A DNA stretch of 64,000 bases from Kuafuiihalomonas sp050331295 (GTDB lineage: Bacteria > Myxococcota > Kuafuiibacteriia > Kuafuiibacteriales > Kuafuiibacteriaceae). Location: contig JBHJGZ010000011.1 in assembly GCA_050331295.1 (NCBI GenBank), positions 62,001-126,000 on the forward strand, given 5' to 3'. Numbering within the stretch: position 1 is the first letter of the stretch; every line of letters starts with the position of its first letter. The position numbers and the translations under genes were made by a program. Of the stretch, positions 58,960 to 64,000 are shown piece by piece. Under the pieces are notes generated by a model. The model made no database searches. It saw nothing but the letters and a program-made list of their open reading frames with translations, and had not been told where the DNA came from.

Positions 58960-60149
58960 GTCTGGGTTTCCGGGCCCTTGAGCCACTTGAACACCGCATG
59001 AAGCATCAAGTCCATGAGTACGAGAACGCCGATCAGGGCCACGATGGCACCGATGGAGTACACCGGCCAGATGATGACGAGGCCGCCGATCAATCCCAGT
59101 ATGCCTCCGAGGAGCGTGATGTAACTGAGCTTGTCGTCCGCGAACTCTCGGAAGCCTTGCTCGAGCTGGTCGCTGGTGACGGTGGAGAGCTGCTTCGTGA
59201 TCAGCTGGCGCACATCGATCTCGCGGATGAGGGCCATGGTGATCCGGGTCAGCGCTGCATCGATCTGATACTGGTGTGACTCCAAGTAACCAGGAATATG
59301 GTCCAGCGCGCTGTCGATTTCGCCTACCAAGCGGTCCAAGGTTTCCGGCAGCTCGTCCAGCTCCTTGTTGACGAGCCGAAGCATTGGTTCACGCCACAGC
59401 CCTCGAAGTCCCCCAACGACACGATGCGCAAGCCGGGTTCCCGCCACACTCTCGATGCGCATTTCAACCTCGGATGCAATCTCTTCTCGAAACGCTTCGC
59501 TCTGGGCGTACTTCGAAGCGTAGGTGAGCACCATTTGCTTGGTGTCGCGAACGAACTCCGGATCCCTCACCAACTGCCGGACCTCTCGAGCCGTCTCCTC
59601 GGTCAGACGGGAGATAAGGCGACTCTCATCCAGCTCTCGGTTGATGATCTCTTCGTTGATGAGCTTCTCCACCACTTCGTCCACGACCTTCGCGATCAGT
59701 TGGTCTCTCTGGGACGGAATGAGGCCCTGTCCAAAAATGGGTCGTGTGTCCCGGGGTCGGAACAACATCTTGATGGCCACCCAGTTCGTTCCGAAACCGA
59801 TCAGACCGGCCGTGGAGCACGCCCGAAGCACCTCTTCGAGCCACGGGATCGGGGTCCAGAAGCTGACCACGAAGACGAGGAAACATGCGGGGGCGAACAG
59901 CTTCAGGGCCCAGCGCAAGCCTTTGCCGGTGGAAAACGCGAGCTGCTCGATGTTGAGCGTGCCTTCGTCCAAATGCTGACGCAGAGGCGTCAATGGAAGG
60001 CCGGTTTGTGGATGGGTACGGAAGCGTTGTCGCCACTTCTCGAGGTACGCGGGCAACGGAAGCTCGCGGACCCGGCCGAGCCACGTGCGCTCCTCGGTGC
60101 TCGAGGAGTCATCGGCGCGGTGGCGGTGCGGTGCCGGTTGTTCAGCCAC
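58956..60149 (-). CDS. DUF445 family membrane protein
   Basis: A 397-residue protein. GFGTNWVAIKMLFRPRDTRP followed by FGQGLIPSQRDQLIAKVVDE is the DUF445 signature. Hydrophobic helices flank it at about 80-100 and two more lie near the C-terminus (ILGLIGGLVIIWPVYSIGAI, IVALIGVLVLMDLML). The long middle part (170-330) is helical and charged. The family occurs in many bacteria without an established function. It converges with mgtE. Confidence 0.82.
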   Translation of the reverse strand: MAEQPAPHRHRADDSSSTEERTWLGRVRELPLPAYLEKWRQRFRTHPQTGLPLTPLRQHLDEGTLNIEQLAFSTGKGLRWALKLFAPACFLVFVVSFWTPIPWLEEVLRACSTAGLIGFGTNWVAIKMLFRPRDTRPIFGQGLIPSQRDQLIAKVVDEVVEKLINEEIINRELDESRLISRLTEETAREVRQLVRDPEFVRDTKQMVLTYASKYAQSEAFREEIASEVEMRIESVAGTRLAHRVVGGLRGLWREPMLRLVNKELDELPETLDRLVGEIDSALDHIPGYLESHQYQIDAALTRITMALIREIDVRQLITKQLSTVTSDQLEQGFREFADDKLSYITLLGGILGLIGGLVIIWPVYSIGAIVALIGVLVLMDLMLHAVFKWLKGPETQT

Positions 60150-60585
60150 CTTTCAACCGTATCGGTGGGACACCAACCCGGGAAAGCATTTCGAGTTCCC
60201 CATGACTGGATCCAAGGGTTGGGCCCTCGGGCCGATGCTCCGGAACGTCGCCCGGCGCTCGAAATCGCCGCGGAACCGCTGTCCACCCACGTTGAAGCGG
60301 CCGCCTCGCATTCCTCGAGCCGAAGACTTTGCTCGAACGGCTGTACGCCCCCGCGCCGCCATCGACCGGTAGATCTCGTCGGCTTCGTTCAGCGCGCTCA
60401 AACCAACGCGGGCGAGAGTTCATCGGCCTCCCTCGCAAAAAGGGGTGTGGCTTCGGCGAGGCATCTGACTTACCCGTAAGGTCTGGAGTCGACCCATGAA
60501 TCTCTCGGATTCATGGCGTCTCTTCGGCAACGTTGCTGCCGGCGACGCGCAGCCCAGAGGCGATGGCTCCAAGAAAGGAGACGAG
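60150..60585. other. Intergenic region with two inverted repeats
   Basis: About 435 bases without a convincing gene. Near the right end are a MerR-operator-like dyad GACTTAC-CC-GTAAGGTC (60467-60483, one unpaired base) and a perfect hairpin CCATGAATC-TCTCG-GATTCATGG (60494-60516). Both are upstream of the DUF1428 gene, whose ribosome binding site is AAAGGAG at 60574-60580. Confidence 0.5.
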
Positions 60586-60954
60586 ATGACGTACGTAGAT
60601 GGATTCGTTGCAGCGGTGCCGACCGACAAACGGGAGGCCTTTCTGAAACACGCCCGAGATGCCTGGCCCGTCTTCAAGGACCACGGCGCCCTCAGCCAAG
60701 TAGAATGCTGGGGAGACGAAGTGCCCAAGGGAGAGTTGACCGATTTTCATCGAGCGGTGAAGGCGGAAGCCGATGAGACCGTGGTGTTCTCTTGGATCAT
60801 GTGGCCCGATAAGGAGACGCGGGACGCAGGCCTGAAAAAGGCCATGGAGGATCCGCGCTTTCAACCCGACCAAAACCCGATGCCCTTCGACGGGAAACGA
60901 ATGATCTTCGGCGGCTTTGAAATGATCCTCGAACGACACAAGGGGCAACCGTGA
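60586..60954 (+). CDS. DUF1428 family protein
   Basis: Start at ATG 60586, six bases after AAAGGAG; 122 residues. MTYVDGFVAAVPTDKREAFL, VECWGDEVPKGELTDFHRAV, VVFSWIMWPDKETRDAG and PFDGKRMIFGGFEMI are the family's conserved blocks. The fold is a dimeric alpha-beta barrel. Cytosolic, function not established. It is a lone gene with its own upstream dyads. Confidence 0.88.
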   Translation: MTYVDGFVAAVPTDKREAFLKHARDAWPVFKDHGALSQVECWGDEVPKGELTDFHRAVKAEADETVVFSWIMWPDKETRDAGLKKAMEDPRFQPDQNPMPFDGKRMIFGGFEMILERHKGQP

Positions 60955-60985
60955 GCACCGGTCGAAATCGCTGCGCCGGTCCACA

Positions 60986-61393
60986 CTAGATCTCCTCGTC
61001 GTCGCGCTCCTCGGACGCGACGATGCGCAGCTCGACCTTTGCAATCCCGCCCTCCATGCCGAGCTCCTCCGCGACCTTGCGGGACACATCCAGGACGCGG
61101 TCCTTGGCGTATGGACCGCGGTCGTTGACTCGGCAGCGCGCGGTCCTGCCGGTCCGAAGCGTGTGGACCTCCACCACCGTTCCGAGTGCGAGCGTTCGGT
61201 GCGCACACGTCTTCTCTTGCGGGTCGTAGGGCTCACCGCTCGCGGTCGGACGACCGGCGAGGCTGTCCGCGTAATGCGAGGCGATGCCGGTCTCGAACAC
61301 CGCACTCACCGGGTCCGCGACGTCCGAAGTGGACGAGCTGCATCCAGAGACCAGCGCCATGGAACAGACCCAGGCAGTGCACCGTCGCTTCAT
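60986..61393 (-). CDS. rlpA: RlpA-like double-psi beta-barrel lipoprotein
   Basis: A 135-residue protein with the lipobox ALVSGC and then GIASHYADSLAGRPTASGEP, TCAHRTLALGTVVEV, CRVNDRGPY and RVLDVSRKVAEELGM: the complete DPBB domain with the NDRGP motif. RlpA proteins bind or cleave peptidoglycan stripped of stem peptides at the septum. The SPOR domain of larger RlpA is missing, so this is a short form. The catalytic Asp (in NDRGPY) and His (CAHRTL) are present. Confidence 0.88.
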   Translation of the reverse strand: MKRRCTAWVCSMALVSGCSSSTSDVADPVSAVFETGIASHYADSLAGRPTASGEPYDPQEKTCAHRTLALGTVVEVHTLRTGRTARCRVNDRGPYAKDRVLDVSRKVAEELGMEGGIAKVELRIVASEERDDEEI

Positions 61394-62222
61394 CGAGTGA
61401 GGGTCGCCTCAAAGGACCTGGGTCGCCAAGCGCGGAAAATGATTGGGCCTCCCGGATTCGGCCGCCCACACCGTAGCATTCGTCAACCGAACCTGCGCGA
61501 GGACGAAGTGCACGGACTCGGCGGCCTGAAACGACCGATCATCTGGCGACCATCCGGGGCCAGGGAGCTGGGCAATCAGCCCACTGGATACGAGTCCATG
61601 CACGCCTGCAGAAACAGCTGTCATACACCGTCGCGCTCCAGCGACGCCGACAGAGGCCTGACGTTGAAGTTGTCGCCCGTTCACGGCTCTGGCGGCGCGT
61701 CCAGCCCGCCCACGGCAGGAATTACGGCCTTTCCACGATCGTATCCACAGGGACTCAAATGCTCGGGCGCCACCCTCTGGGCGGTTCCACGGAGCGAAAC
61801 CATGAAGAAATTCCTGGAATCTCCAACCTTTCTCGAAGCCCATCGTGCTCCTCATCCAGGCAGTGCAGCAGGCGTTGTCGCGCCGGGCCCAGCGTCCTCC
61901 GCTGCCCTAGCGGCAGCGCGTGCGCGCCGGCTTCCGTGAGCGAGGTCACAGCATCGACGCGGTGGAGGCGTCTCGGGCCTCCAAAGACCATTTCCGCCCC
62001 ACACACGGGGAGTGGGCCGCAATTTATCCTGACGAATCTCCCTTCGAAGGTCGCCCTCGATTGTTCTCTCGTGCCTTCCCGGGAACTTCTCCTCGACTTT
62101 TCGGTCTCGTGTTCGCCGCTCGGCCCACGCAGCTTCGCGGGTCGAGACACCAAACTGACACACGGATGAATCTCGAGGACCCACCTGGTCCCGACTCTGC
62201 AACTGTCCTAGAGGCGTGCCGC
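61394..62222. other. Gene-free stretch upstream of the phosphate transporter
   Basis: About 830 bases. Open frames exist on both strands but none has a domain, a plausible ribosome binding site or good codon bias. I looked for Pho boxes and found only one CTGTCAT half-site at 61617-61623. It may hold decayed coding sequence or a regulatory RNA that I cannot identify. Confidence 0.45.
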
Positions 62223-63470
62223 ATGGACTTCACCCTGATTTTGATTCTGGCCGCGCTGGGTGCCTTGTTCATGGCCTTCAACAACGGCGCCAACGACGTC
62301 GCCAACTCCTTCGCCTCCGCGGTGGGGGCCAAGGCCATCACCATGAGGCAGGCGGTTCTGATCGCCGGCCTCATGAATCTGTTGGGTGCGGTGATGATCG
62401 GGGGTCACGTCTCGGCGAAGTTGGTCACCGGGGTCCTCAATCCGAGCGAGTTTTCCGATCCGGTCGTCTATACCGTCGCCATGTTCTCGGTGCTGGTGGC
62501 GGCCGGCCTCTTCGTCCTCATTTCCACCCTCACCGGTCTGCCGGTGAGCTCAAGCCACTCCATCGTCGGGAGCCTCATCGGCGTCAGCGTCGTGGCCGGA
62601 GGCATGGACACCGTCAACTGGGGCATCCTGACGTCCATCGTGATCTCCTGGTTCGTCTCGCCGTTCTTGGCCGGCTTCATGTCCTACGCACTCTACAGCT
62701 TCATCCAAACCGGCATCCTCGGGAGCGACCCCCGGGTGATGGACCGCGTGCGTTTTTACCTTCCTTACATCCTGGCCGTGACGGTGGCCGTCTTCGTCCT
62801 GATCCTCATGAAAGGATCCACCTTGGCCGCCTTTCGTCCGGCCAGCTTCTGGGAATATCTGCTGTTTCTGGGTGTCCTGCTTCCGTACGCCACCTTGGTC
62901 AGTCAGGGACTGCTCCGAAGCGTGACCCTCCAGATGCAGGACAGCCGAGAATCGGCGGAGCTCATCTTTCGGCGCCTCCAGGTCGGCACATCCAGCTACG
63001 TCGCCTTCGCCCACGGCGCCAATGACGTAGCCAATGCCATCAGCCCTGTCTTTGCCGTGTACCTGGTGGTTCAGTCGCAAGGCCAGTTGCCGACGGAAGA
63101 GATGGTGAAGAGCATCGGCGTCCCCCTCTGGATCCTGGTCCTGGGCGGGGCGGGGATCGCGCTGGGAATTGGATTGTTGGGCCATCGAGTCATCAAGACC
63201 CTCAGCGAACGGGTCACACAGCTCGACAACTTCAAGGGATTCAGCGTCGATTTTTCCGCCGCCAGCACGGTGGTCGGCGCATCGCTCTTGGGTCTGCCGG
63301 TGAGCTCGACCCACGCCGCCACCGGCGCCATCGTGGGCACCGGCCTGCGCGAAGGGGGCGGGATCGATTTCGGAATCTTGGGACGCATCGTGGCCGCGTG
63401 GATCATCACCGTCCCCACCGCCGCCCTTTTCACGGTGGGGGTCTTCAAAGTTCTGCGCTTGGTGTTCTGA
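62223..63470 (+). CDS. pit: PiT-family inorganic phosphate transporter
   Basis: Start at ATG 62223, giving 415 residues; the open frame reaches further upstream but without membrane-protein character. The duplicated PiT signature is clear: FNNGANDVANSFASAVGAKA in the first half and AFAHGANDVANAISPVFAVY in the second. Each is followed by a GLPVSSxHxxxGxxxG block (GLPVSSSHSIVGSLIGVSVV, LGLPVSSTHAATGAIVGTGL). About ten TM helices. It takes up phosphate with a proton or Na+. No PitA-associated PhoU-like gene (DUF47) is adjacent. Confidence 0.93.
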   Translation: MDFTLILILAALGALFMAFNNGANDVANSFASAVGAKAITMRQAVLIAGLMNLLGAVMIGGHVSAKLVTGVLNPSEFSDPVVYTVAMFSVLVAAGLFVLISTLTGLPVSSSHSIVGSLIGVSVVAGGMDTVNWGILTSIVISWFVSPFLAGFMSYALYSFIQTGILGSDPRVMDRVRFYLPYILAVTVAVFVLILMKGSTLAAFRPASFWEYLLFLGVLLPYATLVSQGLLRSVTLQMQDSRESAELIFRRLQVGTSSYVAFAHGANDVANAISPVFAVYLVVQSQGQLPTEEMVKSIGVPLWILVLGGAGIALGIGLLGHRVIKTLSERVTQLDNFKGFSVDFSAASTVVGASLLGLPVSSTHAATGAIVGTGLREGGGIDFGILGRIVAAWIITVPTAALFTVGVFKVLRLVF

Positions 63471-63478
63471 GATGCCGC

Positions 63479-64000
63479 TCAGCCGCCGCACGCCTCGAAG
63501 GCGTCCATGCAGCATTCTTCCTCGGTGGTGGCAGGCATCCGGCAGAGGGCGCTGCTGACGCCCTCGCACAGGTTGACCAAGCCCGGCTGCGGACACTCCG
63601 AGCAATCGCACGGGCCTTGATCCAGGATGCCGCTGCACGCGGTTCCAGCCCCGGCGAGTTCGGCAAGACACGCCGACTGACCCGGCCCGTCGTCGCAGGA
63701 GAGCCCATCGAAGCACGATTCTGCGTCGGCCACCGCGGCATCGCACCCCGTCCCGCCGGTCCCGAGCACGAAGAAACCGTCGAGGCATTCCTCGTCACAG
63801 GTATCTTCGTCGACCGGACCGACGTCGCATCGAATGAAATAGTCGCAATAAGCGGTGCAGGCCGGAAGCGCCAACGCGCTCCCACCCATGTCACCGATCG
63901 TGGCGTCGGCGTTCCCACCGGCATCGTCAGGGCCTCCTCCGTCTGAATCGCCGCTGCTGGAGTCCTGCGCGCCTCCATCGGTCGGCGCCATCCCGTCGTC
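63479..64000 (-). CDS. Cys-rich secreted protein, 5' end outside the window
   Basis: The frame remains open to the window edge, so the N-terminus and any lipobox are missing. It starts with a Ser/Gly/Asp linker (DGGAQDSSSGDSDGGGPDDA), followed by about 18 cysteines in short Asp/Glu-rich loops (CTAYCDYFIRCDVGPVDEDT, CDEECLDGFF, CDCSECPQPG, EECCMDAFEACGG). The style is that of myxobacterial surface lipoproteins and resembles the gene at 45081-45656. No function can be given. Confidence 0.65.
   Translation of the reverse strand, partial: DDGMAPTDGGAQDSSSGDSDGGGPDDAGGNADATIGDMGGSALALPACTAYCDYFIRCDVGPVDEDTCDEECLDGFFVLGTGGTGCDAAVADAESCFDGLSCDDGPGQSACLAELAGAGTACSGILDQGPCDCSECPQPGLVNLCEGVSSALCRMPATTEEECCMDAFEACGG

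Noticed and set aside
61409..61855. Possible minus-strand gene upstream of the phosphate transporter
   Set aside because: No recognisable domain, poor codon bias and no ribosome binding site; the region is listed as gene-free.
62550..63788. Long minus-strand reading frame over the phosphate transporter
   Set aside because: It is the shadow of the PiT gene: His/Arg/Gly-rich composition, no domain, and the plus strand has clear PiT signatures.

Overview
Organism. The window is high-GC bacterial DNA. Several secreted lipoproteins carry low-complexity Ser/Gly/Asp linkers after the lipobox or Cys-rich repeats, and the gene set includes an ArsR-methyltransferase/metH pair, a CBS-domain cystathionine beta-synthase, PhoD, DUF2252 and PiT. 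This points to Myxococcota or a nearby deltaproteobacterial lineage. That assignment is inference from protein style; there is no rRNA gene here.  Layout. 1-6.9 kb: a glyoxalase-fold gene broken by an in-frame stop, two small unknowns, an AlkA-like glycosylase, an EamA transporter, a scramblase-like gene and a RavA/ViaA-type MoxR-VWA pair. 6.9-18.8 kb: aspartate-family and sulfur amino acid metabolism: a MetX-like acyltransferase, fused aspartokinase-homoserine dehydrogenase, cystathionine beta-synthase, a Tat-exported PhoD-like phosphatase, and an ArsR-methyltransferase regulator overlapping metH behind a 30-bp palindrome. 18.9-20.7 kb: an unknown gene and a DUF2252 lipoprotein.  20.8-34.6 kb: a 13.74-kb island integrated in tRNA-Leu(CAA). 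The two ends share a 13-bp anticodon-loop core. The displaced original tRNA 3' half lies at the right end, next to a tyrosine integrase and an excisionase-like protein. Cargo is defence-like: a DUF4145 protein, a RelA/SpoT-domain protein with an overlapping partner gene, a PIN-like protein, and a complete type I restriction-modification operon (hsdR, HEPN-like gene, hsdM, hsdS). A 1.2-kb non-coding stretch holds tandem repeats and seven close-packed hairpins. The island is strongly enriched for the 8-mer TTCTGGAC: 23 exact copies by my reading, against two in the rest of the window.  34.6-41.6 kb: a patchwork of remnants (RND transporter tail, Uma2 fragment), an AT-rich secreted protein, a ParA-like ATPase with an unknown partner, a BtuF-like binding protein and a CWC protein. 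41.6-64 kb: a second MoxR/metallopeptidase-VWA pair, lipoproteins, a secreted 5'-nucleotidase with a duplicated fragment downstream, a BCCT transporter coupled to an unusual two-domain OpuAC-TAXI-like binding protein, a Tat-exported arginine deiminase, a sulfotransferase, an MscS channel, a soluble MgtE-like protein ahead of full MgtE, DUF445, DUF1428, RlpA, PiT and a Cys-rich lipoprotein cut by the window end.
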